Positions 54,178 to 62,764 of a stretch of 64,000 nucleotides of DNA are shown one piece after another (position 1 is the stretch's first letter; each line of letters opens with the position of its first letter). Source of the DNA: Allobosea vaviloviae (lineage in GTDB: Bacteria; Pseudomonadota; Alphaproteobacteria; Rhizobiales; Beijerinckiaceae). Where the stretch lies: the NCBI RefSeq assembly GCF_001298265.1, contig NZ_LGSZ01000080.1:32233-96232 (forward strand), read 5' to 3'. A model generated the notes under the pieces. The model searched no databases, was not told where the DNA came from, and worked only from the letters and a program-made list of their open reading frames with translations. Position numbers and translations under genes: made by a program.

Positions 54178-55352
54178 TCCGTGGCGCCGGTTTCGCACTG
54201 GCGCTGCTCGCAGCCTGCTGGACGCCGGTGACCGGCATGGCCACCTCTCCCCCACCCTTGCCGTCAGGCGCCAGCGCAGAGCTACTGGCGCCCGCGCAGA
54301 TCGCCGGCTGGTCGGCCGACGACCATGCCGCCGCCCTTGCGATCTTCGCACGCGGTTGCCAGGCGGATCCGCCGCTCAGAGCCTCAGTCCAGCTGCCCGC
54401 TGCGCTGGCTTCCGTCTGTGAAAAAGCGCGTCTGCTCACCGAGGCCGGCACCGTTTCCGGCGAAGCGGCGCGAGTTTTCTTCGAGCACAACTTCTCGTTC
54501 TGGCGAATCGGACCGCCCGGCGCGGCGACCGGGTTCATGACTGGCTATTTCGAGCCGGAGTTCGAGGGCTCGCTGACGCGATCCGAGGCCTATCCGACGC
54601 CGCTCTACGGCCGCCCGCCCGAACTCGTGACGCGGATGCCGGAGGACGTGTGGCCAGGCCTCGACACGGCCTTGTCGGCGGCACGCCGGACCGCCACGGG
54701 GTTGGAGCCCTTCCCGGATCGCATGGCGATCGAGACCGGCGCGCTCGATGGCCGCGGTCTCGAAATTCTCTGGATGCGCGATCCCGTGGATCGCTTCGTC
54801 CTGCAGGTGCAGGGCTCCGGCCGCATCCGCCTGCCCGATGGCTCGGTGACACGGCTGGTCTATTCCGGCCGCAACGGCCACGCCTACACCTCGCTCGGCC
54901 GCGTCCTGAGCGAACGGGAGAACATCGCCCCCGCCGACATGACCATGGACCGGCTGATCGCGCGGCTGAAGGCCGATGCCGGCTTCGCCCGCGACCTGAT
55001 CCGGCTGAACCGCTCCTTCGTCTTCTTCGCCCGTCGCGACGACCTGCCGCCGGACTCTGGTCCGATCGGCGGGGCGGGCCTGCCGCTGACGCCGCTGCGC
55101 AGCATCGCCATCGACCGAACAATCTGGCCCTACGGGTTGCCGGTCTGGATCGACGCGACGCTGCCTGACGGAACGGGGGGTAGCGAACGCCTAGCGCGTC
55201 TGACGGTCGCGCAGGATACGGGCTCTGCGATCCTGGGCCCCGCGCGGCTCGATCTCTTCGTCGGCTCGGGCGCTGGCCCCGGCCATCGTGCCGGTCTGAT
55301 CCGCCACCCGGTCGATTTCACCGTGCTCTGGCCGCGCGACCTCGGGCGATAG
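54174..55352 (+). CDS. mltA: Membrane-bound lytic murein transglycosylase A
   Basis: The 392-residue enzyme cleaves peptidoglycan glycan strands with 1,6-anhydro ring formation. A signal peptide (MIRGAGFALALLAACWTPVTG) is followed by the MltA domain: FFEHNFSFWRI, FMTGYFEPEFEGSLTRSEAYPTPLYGRP, VLQVQGSGRIRLPDGSVTRLVYSGRNGHAYTSLGR and the 3D domain VAQDTGSAILGPARLDLFVGSGAGPGHRAG with the catalytic Asp. GTG start overlaps the timA stop as GTGA. Confidence 0.95.
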   Translation: MIRGAGFALALLAACWTPVTGMATSPPPLPSGASAELLAPAQIAGWSADDHAAALAIFARGCQADPPLRASVQLPAALASVCEKARLLTEAGTVSGEAARVFFEHNFSFWRIGPPGAATGFMTGYFEPEFEGSLTRSEAYPTPLYGRPPELVTRMPEDVWPGLDTALSAARRTATGLEPFPDRMAIETGALDGRGLEILWMRDPVDRFVLQVQGSGRIRLPDGSVTRLVYSGRNGHAYTSLGRVLSERENIAPADMTMDRLIARLKADAGFARDLIRLNRSFVFFARRDDLPPDSGPIGGAGLPLTPLRSIAIDRTIWPYGLPVWIDATLPDGTGGSERLARLTVAQDTGSAILGPARLDLFVGSGAGPGHRAGLIRHPVDFTVLWPRDLGR

Positions 55353-55354
55353 CG

Positions 55355-55915
55355 ATGCGCTCGCGGCGGGGACGGACACTGTCGGAGGCCGATCTCGCGC
55401 TCTGGCGCCAGGTGGCGCGCTCGGTGAAGCCGTTGCCGGGCCGTGCGCCGATCGAGCCCGAGCCGGTCGCGGTCGCGGCTGCACCCGTTGCAGAGCCGAA
55501 GCTGGCCGGCCCGTCCGGCTTCGCACCATCCAAGCCGGCGGTTGCGACCCCGCCGCCGCTGGCACCGCTCGAAAACCGCCTGCGCACGCAGTTGCGGCGC
55601 GGGCAGCAGGGCGTCGATGCGGTCATCGACCTCCACGGCATGCGCCAGGACGAGGCGCATCTGGCCCTGCGCGCTTTCCTATACCGCGAGCAAGGGCGGG
55701 GCACGCGGCTCGCGCTCGTGGTCACTGGCAAAGGCGCGGCTGGCACCTCGCTCTTCGGCGACGAGCGTGGCGTGCTGCGCCGCGTCGTGCCGCATTGGCT
55801 GCGCCTGCCCGATCTGCGCCCGCTCGTCGTCGGCTTCGAGGAGGCGCAAGCTCGCCACGGCGGCTCCGGCGCGCTTTATGTCAGGCTGCGCCGGGCCCGT
55901 GAGGCCGGGCCGTGA
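55355..55915 (+). CDS. Smr/MutS2 domain protein
   Basis: The 186-residue protein consists of a Pro/Ala-rich N-terminus (to about residue 75) and a stand-alone Smr domain with DLHGMRQDEAHLALRAFL, LVVTGKG and GSGALYVRLRR. Small Smr proteins may nick branched DNA or act as RNases in ribosome rescue; the role here is unknown. It sits in the timA-mltA operon and its stop overlaps the next start. Confidence 0.93.
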   Translation: MRSRRGRTLSEADLALWRQVARSVKPLPGRAPIEPEPVAVAAAPVAEPKLAGPSGFAPSKPAVATPPPLAPLENRLRTQLRRGQQGVDAVIDLHGMRQDEAHLALRAFLYREQGRGTRLALVVTGKGAAGTSLFGDERGVLRRVVPHWLRLPDLRPLVVGFEEAQARHGGSGALYVRLRRAREAGP

Positions 55916-56298
55916 CCCCCTTCGGACAGCGCGTGCGCGAGCACAGGGAGCAGCGCGGCATCACCCTTGCCGAGATGGCCGGCGTGCTCGGCGTGACGCC
56001 GGCCTATCTCTCGGCGCTGGAACACGGCAAGCGCGGGCGCCCGACCTTCACCCTGATCCAGGGCGTCATCCATGTGCTCGGCGTGATCTGGGACGAGGCC
56101 GACGAACTCGTGCGCCTGGCCGATCTCTCGCATCCCCGCGTCACGGTCGACACCGCCGGGCTCGAACCGGAAGCGACTCTGCTGGCGAACCGTCTCGCCC
56201 GCGATATCGGCGACTTGGACGCCGGGGAGTTGAATCGTCTGGCGGTGGTGCTGGACGAGGCTGCGGCACGGCGGGCACGCGCCGAGGGGGCCGCCTGA
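55912..56298 (+). CDS. XRE-family helix-turn-helix transcriptional regulator
   Basis: The 128-residue regulator has an N-terminal HTH (FGQRVREHREQRGITLAEMAGVLGVTPAYLSALEHGKRGRPT) followed by an acidic helical region. GTG start overlaps smr as GTGA. It belongs to the mltA operon, so it may regulate that operon or a distant target. Confidence 0.9.
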   Translation: MTPFGQRVREHREQRGITLAEMAGVLGVTPAYLSALEHGKRGRPTFTLIQGVIHVLGVIWDEADELVRLADLSHPRVTVDTAGLEPEATLLANRLARDIGDLDAGELNRLAVVLDEAAARRARAEGAA

Positions 56299-56398
56299 GC
56301 CCTGTTCGCTTGACCCCCGACGGCTTGGATGCGACACGCCCCGCCATCACCTTGAATTCCTCTCCGTCATCCTCCATCCGCACAGCATTGGGCTCTCC

Positions 56399-57397
56399 AT
56401 GACCAGCACGCGCACCGACGTCCTTGCCCTCGGCAACGCCATCGTCGACGTCATCGCCTCCGCCGAGGAGGATTTTCTGGCCACGCACGGCCTGACCAAG
56501 GGTGCGATGGCGCTGATCGACGAGGCCCGCGCCGAAGCGCTCTATGCTGCGATGGGCCCTGGCAAGGTGATCTCGGGCGGTTCGGCCGCCAACACCATCG
56601 CCGGCCTTGCCTCCTTCGGCGGCAAGGGCGCCTTCATCGGCAAGGTCAAGGCGGACGAACTGGGCAAGCTCTATCGGCATGACCTGACCTCGCTCGGCGT
56701 GGCCTTCGACACAGGCTTCGCAGCGGACGGGCCGGCGACGGCGCGGTCCTTCATCATCGTCACGCCAGACGGCGAGCGCACGATGAACACCTATCTCGGC
56801 GCCTGCCAGGGCCTCACCGTGGCCGATGTCGACGCCAAGGCGGTCGAGAACGCCGACATCGTCTATCTCGAGGGTTACCTCTGGGATCCGCCGGCGGCCA
56901 AGGACGCTTTCCGCAAGGCCTCCGAGATCGCCCACAAGGCCGGCGGCAAGGTCGCGATCACGCTGTCTGATTCCTTCTGCGTCGATCGCTACCGCGACGA
57001 GTTCGTCGGGCTGATCCGCAACCGCATGGTCGACATCGTCTTCGCCAACGAGCACGAGCTGAAGAGCCTGTATCAGGCGGCCGCCTTCGAGGACGCGCTG
57101 TCGGCCCTGCGTCAGGAAGGCATCCTGGCCGTGGTCACACGCTCCGAGAAGGGCGCGCTGGCCGTGACCCCCGACGGCGTCATTGAGGAGCCGGTGTTCC
57201 CGATCGAGCGCCTCGTCGACGCCACCGGCGCCGGCGACCTCTTCGCTGCCGGCTTCCTCTTCGGCCTGACCTCGGGCCGAGAGGTGCGTGATTCGCTGCG
57301 CCTCGGCGCGCTCGCCGCCGCCGAGATCATCAGCCATGTCGGCGCAAGGCCAGACGTGAACCTCAAGGTGCTGGCGGGCAACGAAGGGCTGCTTTGA
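56399..57397 (+). CDS. Adenosine kinase / PfkB family sugar kinase
   Basis: The 332-residue ribokinase-fold enzyme has GNAIVDVIASAEEDFL at the N-terminus, the PfkB first signature GGSAANTIAGLASFGGKGAFIGKV, and the second DATGAGDLFAAGFLFGL with the catalytic Asp. Substrate-lid residues resemble the adenosine-kinase-like group of alphaproteobacteria, but the substrate is not certain. It is followed by the large palindromic repeat. Confidence 0.9.
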   Translation: MTSTRTDVLALGNAIVDVIASAEEDFLATHGLTKGAMALIDEARAEALYAAMGPGKVISGGSAANTIAGLASFGGKGAFIGKVKADELGKLYRHDLTSLGVAFDTGFAADGPATARSFIIVTPDGERTMNTYLGACQGLTVADVDAKAVENADIVYLEGYLWDPPAAKDAFRKASEIAHKAGGKVAITLSDSFCVDRYRDEFVGLIRNRMVDIVFANEHELKSLYQAAAFEDALSALRQEGILAVVTRSEKGALAVTPDGVIEEPVFPIERLVDATGAGDLFAAGFLFGLTSGREVRDSLRLGALAAAEIISHVGARPDVNLKVLAGNEGLL

Positions 57398-57410
57398 AGG
57401 GTACCATCCC

Positions 57411-57558
57411 TGTCATTCCGGGGCGGCCCTGCGGGCCGAACCCGGAACCCACGACCGGGTGAGACGACAGGTTCACGAAGCGTGAGGGTGGTTGCGATGG
57501 AAGCATTCACCCAGTCGTGGGTTCCGGGTCCTTCGCTGTGCGAAGCCCCGGAATGACA
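57411..57558. repeat. Large compound palindrome (intergenic repeat, copy 3)
   Basis: Outer arms TGTCATTCCGGGGC (57411-57424) and GCCCCGGAATGACA (57545-57558) are fully complementary. Inside each arm is a small hairpin: GGCCC/GGGCC (57425-57437) and TTCGC/GCGAA (57532-57544). A second arm pair follows, ACCCGGAACCCACGAC (57440-57454 region) with GTCGTGGGTTCCGGGT (57514-57529 region). The whole lies between convergent genes and could serve as a bidirectional terminator. Confidence 0.85.
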
Positions 57559-57580
57559 AGGTGGCGGCTGCGTCGCCCCT

Positions 57581-58216
57581 TCAATACAGCGTCGCCTTGA
57601 CGCGCTCCGGCAACGCCTTGTCATAGGCCTCGCCATCGAACGTCTCGACGGCCGCATCCCGCGCCGTGATGTCGCGCAGGATCGTGCCCGCGCTCGGCAC
57701 CGCGCCCTTGGCGACATGCGTCTGCGGGTTCCACAGACCGGCCCGGACGACCGCGCGCGAGCACTGGAAGTAGACGCTCTCCACCGTGACCACGGTGACG
57801 CAGGCCGGGAGCTTTCCGGCCATCTCGAAGCGCGCGCACAACTCAGGGTCGTCGGACAGCACCGCGACTCCGTTGACGCGCAGGGTCTCGCCGTACCCGG
57901 GCACCAGGAAGAGCATTCCGATTCTCGGATCGAACAGGATATTTTTCAACGAATCCAGACGGTTATTGCCTCTTCGGTCGGGAATCAGGAGCGTTTTCGC
58001 GTCCGCGACCGTGACAAACCCTGGCTGATCCCCGCGCGGCGAACAATCCAGGCCTCCGGGACCATTGGTCGCGAGCACGAAAAACGGCGAGGCGGCGATC
58101 AGCGCTGCATAGTTCGCATCGACATGGTCGATCTCCTTGGCGATCGAAGCCGGTACGATCGGGTTGGGGTAGAGCGCGGTGAGGGCGTCGAGCGAGGTGA
58201 TGCGATGCTGTGTCAT
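57581..58216 (-). CDS. PPOX-class (pyridoxamine 5'-phosphate oxidase-like) FMN flavoprotein, MSMEG_1061-like
   Basis: The 211-residue protein has the split-barrel FMN fold with FVLATNGPGGLDCSPRGDQPGFV, the RRGNNRLDSLKNILFDPRIGMLFLVPG segment and CSRAVVRAGLWNP near the C-terminus. It most resembles the MSMEG_1061-type FMN-dependent group, of unknown substrate, rather than PdxH. Flanked on both sides by palindromic repeats. Confidence 0.87.
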   Translation of the reverse strand: MTQHRITSLDALTALYPNPIVPASIAKEIDHVDANYAALIAASPFFVLATNGPGGLDCSPRGDQPGFVTVADAKTLLIPDRRGNNRLDSLKNILFDPRIGMLFLVPGYGETLRVNGVAVLSDDPELCARFEMAGKLPACVTVVTVESVYFQCSRAVVRAGLWNPQTHVAKGAVPSAGTILRDITARDAAVETFDGEAYDKALPERVKATLY

Positions 58217-58271
58217 GACCGGTATCCTAGAACCGGCATATGTCTAGACTATTACAATCGCCGTCGCCAGC

Positions 58272-58377
58272 CGTCATTCTCGGGCGACGCGTCAGCGGGG
58301 GCCGGAGAATCTCGGGATCTCGAAGCGCCGGAAATCAAATCCGGCAAGAGATGCTCGGGTCAAGCCCGAGCATGACG
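58272..58377. repeat. Intergenic palindromic repeat, copy 4
   Basis: It begins CGTCATTCTCGGGC and ends with the perfect stem ATGCTCGGG/CCCGAGCAT (58351-58373, loop TCAAG) followed by GACG. The same end pattern as copies 1 and 2. Confidence 0.78.
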
Positions 58378-58390
58378 TGGGAGTCAAAAC

Positions 58391-58422
58391 GAAAAACGCC
58401 CCGCATCTGACGATGCGGGGCG
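58391..58422 (-). terminator. Rho-independent terminator of rpsO-pnp
   Basis: The perfect 11-bp stem CGCCCCGCATC/GATGCGGGGCG (loop TGAC) is followed on the minus strand by TTTTT. Confidence 0.92.
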
Positions 58423-58428
58423 CTTCAT

Positions 58429-58444
58429 TGTTTCACGTGAAGCT
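58429..58444. promoter_or_regulatory. parS: parS-like site, 14/16, downstream of pnp
   Basis: TGTTTCACGTGAAGCT keeps the left half and CACGTG core of parS; mismatches are at positions 14 and 16. It lies between the pnp stop and the terminator. Confidence 0.5.
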
Positions 58445-58466
58445 CACCGCCTCACATGCGGGCCGA

Positions 58467-60635
58467 TCACTCGGCCTGCTGCTTCTCGCGGGACTTCTCG
58501 CTGTCGCGCTGGGCCTTGAGCTTCTCGGTCAGGTCCTCGCCGGTCTCCTGGTCGACGACCTTCATCGAGAGGCGGATCTTGCCGCGGTCGTCCTGGCCAA
58601 GGAACTTGACCTTGACCTTGTCGCCTTCCTTGACGACGTCCGAGACCTTCTGGACGCGCTGGGCGGCCAGTTCGGAGATGTGGACGAGACCGTCCTTGGC
58701 GCCGAAGAAGTTCACGAAGGCGCCGAACTCCATGATCTTCACGATCGTGCCGTCATAGATCATGCCCGGCTCGGCTTCCGAGACGATCGACTTGATCCAC
58801 TTGATCGCGGCTTCGATCGACTTGCCGTCGGCCGAGGCGATCTTGATGGTGCCGTCATCCTCGATGTTGACCTTCGCGCCGGTCTTCTCGACGATTTCGC
58901 GGATGACCTTGCCGCCGGAGCCGATGACTTCGCGGATCTTGTCGACCGGGATCTTCATCGTCTCGATGCGCGGGGCATATTCGCCGAGCTGGCCGCGCGA
59001 GGTCGAGAGCGCCTTGTTCATCTCGTCGAGGATGTGGTCGCGACCGCCCTTGGCCTGGTCGAGGGCGACCTTCATGATCTCCTCGGTGATGCCGGCGATC
59101 TTGATGTCCATCTGCAGCGAGGTGATGCCCTCGGCCGTTCCGGCGACCTTGAAGTCCATGTCGCCGAGATGGTCCTCGTCACCCAGGATGTCGGAGAGCA
59201 CCGCGAAGCGCTCGCCTTCCAGGATCAGGCCCATCGCGATACCGGCAACCGGTGCCTTCAGCGGCACGCCGGCATCCATCAGCGCCAGCGAGGTGCCGCA
59301 GACGGTGGCCATCGAGGAGGAGCCGTTCGACTCGGTGATCTCCGAGACGACGCGGATCGTGTAGGGGAATTCCGACTTCGCCGGCAGCATCGGCCGGATC
59401 GCGCGCCAGGCGAGCTTGCCATGGCCGATCTCGCGGCGGCCGGGCGAACCCATGCGGCCGGCTTCACCCACCGAATAGGGAGGGAAGTTGTAGTGCAGCA
59501 GGAAGGTCTCCTTGTAGGTGCCTTCCAGCGAGTCGATGTACTGCTCGTCGTCGCCGGTGCCCAGCGTGGTCACGACCAGCGCCTGCGTCTCGCCGCGGGT
59601 GAACAGCGCCGAACCATGGGTGCGCGGCAGGATGCCGGCCTCGGCGACGATCTTGCGGACCGTCTTGAGGTCGCGGCCGTCGATGCGGACCTTGTCGTCC
59701 AGGATCATCCAGCGCACGACCTTGGCCTGGGCTTCCTTGAACTGGCCGCCGACCTGCTCCTTGGTGAAGGTGGTCTTGCCGTCCGGCGTCTCCGAGATCA
59801 GCGAGGCGACCTTGGCCTTGGCAGCGTCGAGTGCCTTGTAGCGCTCGGCCTTGGTGCGGATCTGGTAGGCGGCGCGGATGTCCTTGTCGACCAGCTTGAG
59901 CACGGCGTCGAGAACGACGGAGTTGTCGGCCGGGGTATAGTCGCGCGGCTCCTTGGCGGCCTTCTCGGCCAGGCGGATGATCGCGTCGATCACCGGCTGG
60001 AAGTGCTTGTGGCCGAACATCACGGCACCGAGCATGATCTCCTCGGAGAGCTGCTTGGCCTCCGACTCGACCATCAGCACGGCGTCGGGCGTGCCGGCGA
60101 CGACGAGATCGAGCTGCGATTCCTTGATCTCGTCGACCAGCGGGTTGAGCTTGTAGGCGCCGTCGAAATAACCGACGCGTGCGGCGCCGATCGGGCCCAT
60201 GAAGGGCACGCCCGACAGGGTGAGCGCCGCCGAGGTGGCGACCATCGCGACGATGTCGGGGTCGTTCTCGAGGTCATGCTGCAGCACGGTGCAGACGACC
60301 TGCGTCTCGTTGCGGTAGCCCTCGACGAAGAGCGGGCGGATCGGCCGGTCGATCAGGCGGGAGACCAGCGTCTCCTTCTCGGTCGGGCGGCCTTCGCGCT
60401 TGAAATAACCGCCGGGAATGCGGCCGGCGGCGAAGGTCTTTTCCTGGTAGTTCACGGTCAGCGGGAAGAAATCGATCCCGGCCTTGGGCGACTTGGCGGA
60501 GACGACGGTCGCAAGCACGACGGTCTCGCCATAGGTGGCGAGCACGGCGGCGTCGGCCTGGCGGGCGATCTTGCCGGTTTCGAGCACGAGCTTGCGCCCG
60601 CCCCACATCAGTTCTTCGGTCTGGACATCGAACAT
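58467..60635 (-). CDS. pnp: Polyribonucleotide nucleotidyltransferase (PNPase)
   Basis: The 722-residue phosphorolytic 3'-5' exoribonuclease has two RNase PH domains (first: VVLATVVSAKSPKAGIDFFPLTVNYQEKTFAAGRIPGGYFKREGRPTEKETL; second: RTHGSALFTRGETQALVVTTLG), the KH domain IREVIGSGGKVIREIVEKTGAKVNIEDDG and the S1 domain (GTIVKIMEFGAFVNFFGAKDGLVHISE). It is a degradosome component. It follows rpsO by 265 bp. Confidence 0.98.
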   Translation of the reverse strand: MFDVQTEELMWGGRKLVLETGKIARQADAAVLATYGETVVLATVVSAKSPKAGIDFFPLTVNYQEKTFAAGRIPGGYFKREGRPTEKETLVSRLIDRPIRPLFVEGYRNETQVVCTVLQHDLENDPDIVAMVATSAALTLSGVPFMGPIGAARVGYFDGAYKLNPLVDEIKESQLDLVVAGTPDAVLMVESEAKQLSEEIMLGAVMFGHKHFQPVIDAIIRLAEKAAKEPRDYTPADNSVVLDAVLKLVDKDIRAAYQIRTKAERYKALDAAKAKVASLISETPDGKTTFTKEQVGGQFKEAQAKVVRWMILDDKVRIDGRDLKTVRKIVAEAGILPRTHGSALFTRGETQALVVTTLGTGDDEQYIDSLEGTYKETFLLHYNFPPYSVGEAGRMGSPGRREIGHGKLAWRAIRPMLPAKSEFPYTIRVVSEITESNGSSSMATVCGTSLALMDAGVPLKAPVAGIAMGLILEGERFAVLSDILGDEDHLGDMDFKVAGTAEGITSLQMDIKIAGITEEIMKVALDQAKGGRDHILDEMNKALSTSRGQLGEYAPRIETMKIPVDKIREVIGSGGKVIREIVEKTGAKVNIEDDGTIKIASADGKSIEAAIKWIKSIVSEAEPGMIYDGTIVKIMEFGAFVNFFGAKDGLVHISELAAQRVQKVSDVVKEGDKVKVKFLGQDDRGKIRLSMKVVDQETGEDLTEKLKAQRDSEKSREKQQAE

Positions 60636-60850
60636 GGATTTTCTTTCGGATCGGATGCGATCCGCAAGTGCCTCAAGCCCATGGGCAAGACGGCGAAACG
60701 CTCAGGATTCGGACGAAGACGATCCGCGCCCGGGCGCTTTGCGATCCTGCCATGGGCGAGAGGCGCCCGGCGGGTCATGCGGCAGGCCGCCCCATGCGGC
60801 TGCCGCGTTGTAGCGGGGTCGATGCCGCACCATTGCGGCAAACCCCTATA

Positions 60851-60884
60851 CGAAAGCGCCCGGAGCGGAACCGCACCGGGCGTT
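60851..60884 (-). terminator. Possible rpsO terminator / attenuating hairpin before pnp
   Basis: CGCCCGG/CCGGGCG with inner GCG/CGC forms a long stem (one A-A mismatch); the minus strand then reads CTTTCG. A short T-tract makes it a partial terminator or processing site between rpsO and pnp. Confidence 0.5.
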
Positions 60885-60900
60885 GAACGTCAGGCGTCGA

Positions 60901-61170
60901 TCAGCGGCGGATGCCGAGCTTCTCGATCAGTGTCTTGTAGCGCGGCTCGCTCTTGCTCTTCAGGTAGTCGAGCAGCGAACGACGCTGCGAGACCATCTTG
61001 AGCAGGCCGCGACGCGAATGGTTGTCCTTGACATGCGACTTGAAGTGGCCGGTCAGGTTGTTGATGCGCTCGGTGAGGATCGCGACCTGGACTTCCGGCG
61101 AGCCGGTGTCGTTCGGCTTGGTGGCATGCTCTTTCATGAGCGCGGTCTTGCGCTCGGCAGTGATCGACAT
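60901..61170 (-). CDS. rpsO: Small ribosomal subunit protein uS15
   Basis: The 89-residue protein binds 16S rRNA early in 30S assembly. The sequence MSITAERKTALMKEHATKPNDTGSPEVQVAILTERINNLTGHFKSHVKDNHSRRGLLKMVSQRRSLLDYLK is diagnostic. It precedes pnp as in most bacteria, but truB is not directly upstream. Confidence 0.98.
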   Translation of the reverse strand: MSITAERKTALMKEHATKPNDTGSPEVQVAILTERINNLTGHFKSHVKDNHSRRGLLKMVSQRRSLLDYLKSKSEPRYKTLIEKLGIRR

Positions 61171-61394
61171 CGTGTGATCCTTCGGTTGGGTGTTGATCTG
61201 GCGGGCCTGAGCCGGGATGTCGTCCAGCAGGGTCCGAAGCCCGCGATCGCCTCATCGGGGAGGGGTCGCGCAGCCGGTTTTAAGGCCGGTTGGCGGCGGT
61301 ATACACGAAATGGCGGGAAAGGCCAGCACTCCCCGGCGGAACCTGTCACGACGCCGTCCGTTGGACCGGTATCAAGAACCGCGGGTGTAGCGTC

Positions 61395-61622
61395 ATGCGT
61401 CTATCGGAGAAGGATCGCCTCATCGTTGCGCTGGCCGCGCAGTTGCGGGCGGAGCGGGAGACGCGCGAGGCGCTGTCGAGCGTCATCGGCAACGGCCAGC
61501 TCGATCGCGAGGTGCTGCTCGCCATTCTCGGCGATCCGATTCCCGCGCTGTCGCAGGAGGATCTGGTTCGGGCCGATGCGGTGGCATCCGTTCTGCGGGC
61601 CGTTCCGGCAAGGGCAGCCTGA
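61395..61622 (+). CDS. Small conserved-looking hypothetical protein
   Basis: A 75-residue protein (MRLSEKDRLIVALAAQLRAERETREALSSVIGNGQ...) predicted to be mostly helical and charged, without recognisable domain. Start ATG 61395 is weakly preceded by GGGTG. It is divergent from rpsO and convergent with the hxlR gene. I do not recognise it; it could be a real small gene because codon composition is typical for this genome. Confidence 0.5.
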   Translation: MRLSEKDRLIVALAAQLRAERETREALSSVIGNGQLDREVLLAILGDPIPALSQEDLVRADAVASVLRAVPARAA

Positions 61623-61653
61623 CGCGCCTTTGCAGAGGCCTGCAAATCGGCCG

Positions 61654-62028
61654 TCAGTTCATCTCATGCCCGCCGCGGTCGTAGCGCCGCTGCGCCTCCT
61701 GCACCGCCTCGATATGGCTTTCGGCCCAGAGCGTCAGCGCCTCCACCGTCTTCGCCAGCGTCCGCCCGAGCTCAGTCAGCGAATATTCGACGGTCACCGG
61801 CACGGTGGCGAAGACCTCTCGCCGCACCAGCCCGTCGCGTTCGAGGCTCTTCAGCGTCTGCGACAGCATCTTCTGAGAGATGTTCTCGATGCGGCGGCGC
61901 AGCGCGTTGAAGCGCAGCGTCTCCCGGTCGAGCATGATCAGGATCAGCACGGCCCATTTGTCGCCGATGCGGTCAAGAACCTGCCGGGTCGGGCATTGCG
62001 CGTTGAACGGGTCTGGGCGTTGCAGCAC
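61654..62028 (-). CDS. HxlR-family winged-helix transcriptional regulator
   Basis: The 124-residue regulator shows the HxlR motif CPTRQVLDRIGDKWAVLILIMLDRETLRFNALRRRIENISQKMLSQTLKSLERDGLVRREVFATVPVTVEYSLTELGRTL. The single Cys at the N-terminus is often redox-sensing in YodB/HxlR-type proteins. It begins with GTG at 62028 because no ATG fits the family start. It is divergent from the oxidoreductase gene, probably its target. Confidence 0.92.
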   Translation of the reverse strand: MLQRPDPFNAQCPTRQVLDRIGDKWAVLILIMLDRETLRFNALRRRIENISQKMLSQTLKSLERDGLVRREVFATVPVTVEYSLTELGRTLAKTVEALTLWAESHIEAVQEAQRRYDRGGHEMN

Positions 62029-62115
62029 GGTGGTTTCCCGGGAGTGACCATGTCTCGCCAAAGTGCCTTCTTTACGGGCGGCACGGGGCGGGCCATGTGG
62101 GTTCCAATGGATCGT

Positions 62116-62134
62116 TGGTATCCGTTGGTTACCA
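62116..62134. promoter_or_regulatory. Candidate HxlR operator
   Basis: TGGTA-N9-TACCA, an inverted repeat, lies in the 124-bp gap between the divergent hxlR and oxidoreductase starts, 18 bp before the latter. Dyad symmetry fits HxlR-type binding; no experiment supports it. Confidence 0.45.
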
Positions 62135-62152
62135 GAACAAAGGACCCCTGTC

Positions 62153-62764
62153 ATGAGCATTGCATTGATCGGAGCCACCGGCTTCATCGGCTCGCGCATT
62201 CTGAACGAGTTGGTTTCGCGCGGCCACGCGGTCACGGCCATCATGCGCAATCCCGAGAAGGTGCCGGCCCTGGCCGGCGTCACCGCCGTCAAGGGCGACA
62301 TCCTCGACAGGGACGGCCTCGCCAAACTTCTCGCCGGCCATGAGGCGGCAATCAGCTCGGTTCACTACCTCGCCAGCGACGCCGACGCGCTGCTCGGCGC
62401 CGTCAAGCAGTCGGGCGTCAAACGCTATCTCGTCGTCGGCGGTGCCGGCAGCCTCGAGGTCGCGCCGGGCGTGAAGCTGGTCGACACGCCGGAATTCCCG
62501 GCTGTTTATCTCGACGAGGCCCGGAAGGGCGGCGCCTATCTCGAGCTGCTCAAGCAGGACAAGACGCTCGACTGGACCTTCCTGTCACCCTCGGCGATCA
62601 TCGCGCCGGGCGAGCGCACGGCGAAATTCCGCCTCGGCCTCGACCAGCTTCTCGTCGATGGAAACGGCGACAGCAAGATCTCGGCCGAGGATTATGCGAT
62701 CGCGCTGGTGGACGAGCTCGAAAAGCCGGCCCACAGCCGCCGCCGCTTCACGGTTGGCTACTGA
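62153..62764 (+). CDS. NAD(P)H-binding atypical SDR oxidoreductase (YwnB-like)
   Basis: The 203-residue protein has MSIALIGATGFIGSRILNELVSRGHAVTAIMRNPEK, a Rossmann fold with GxxGxxG; LVVGGAGSLEV and FLSPSAIIAPGERTAKFRLG complete the YwnB/BVR-B-like pattern. The active-site Tyr/Lys pair is not clear. It is divergent from hxlR, a common arrangement for stress-inducible quinone or carbonyl reductases. It overlaps the following convergent gene by 17 bp at the 3' ends. Confidence 0.9.
   Translation: MSIALIGATGFIGSRILNELVSRGHAVTAIMRNPEKVPALAGVTAVKGDILDRDGLAKLLAGHEAAISSVHYLASDADALLGAVKQSGVKRYLVVGGAGSLEVAPGVKLVDTPEFPAVYLDEARKGGAYLELLKQDKTLDWTFLSPSAIIAPGERTAKFRLGLDQLLVDGNGDSKISAEDYAIALVDELEKPAHSRRRFTVGY

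Noticed and set aside
58377..61001. An 874-codon open frame antisense to pnp
   Set aside because: Same reason: a shadow of the strongly biased pnp sequence, without a domain or sensible start.
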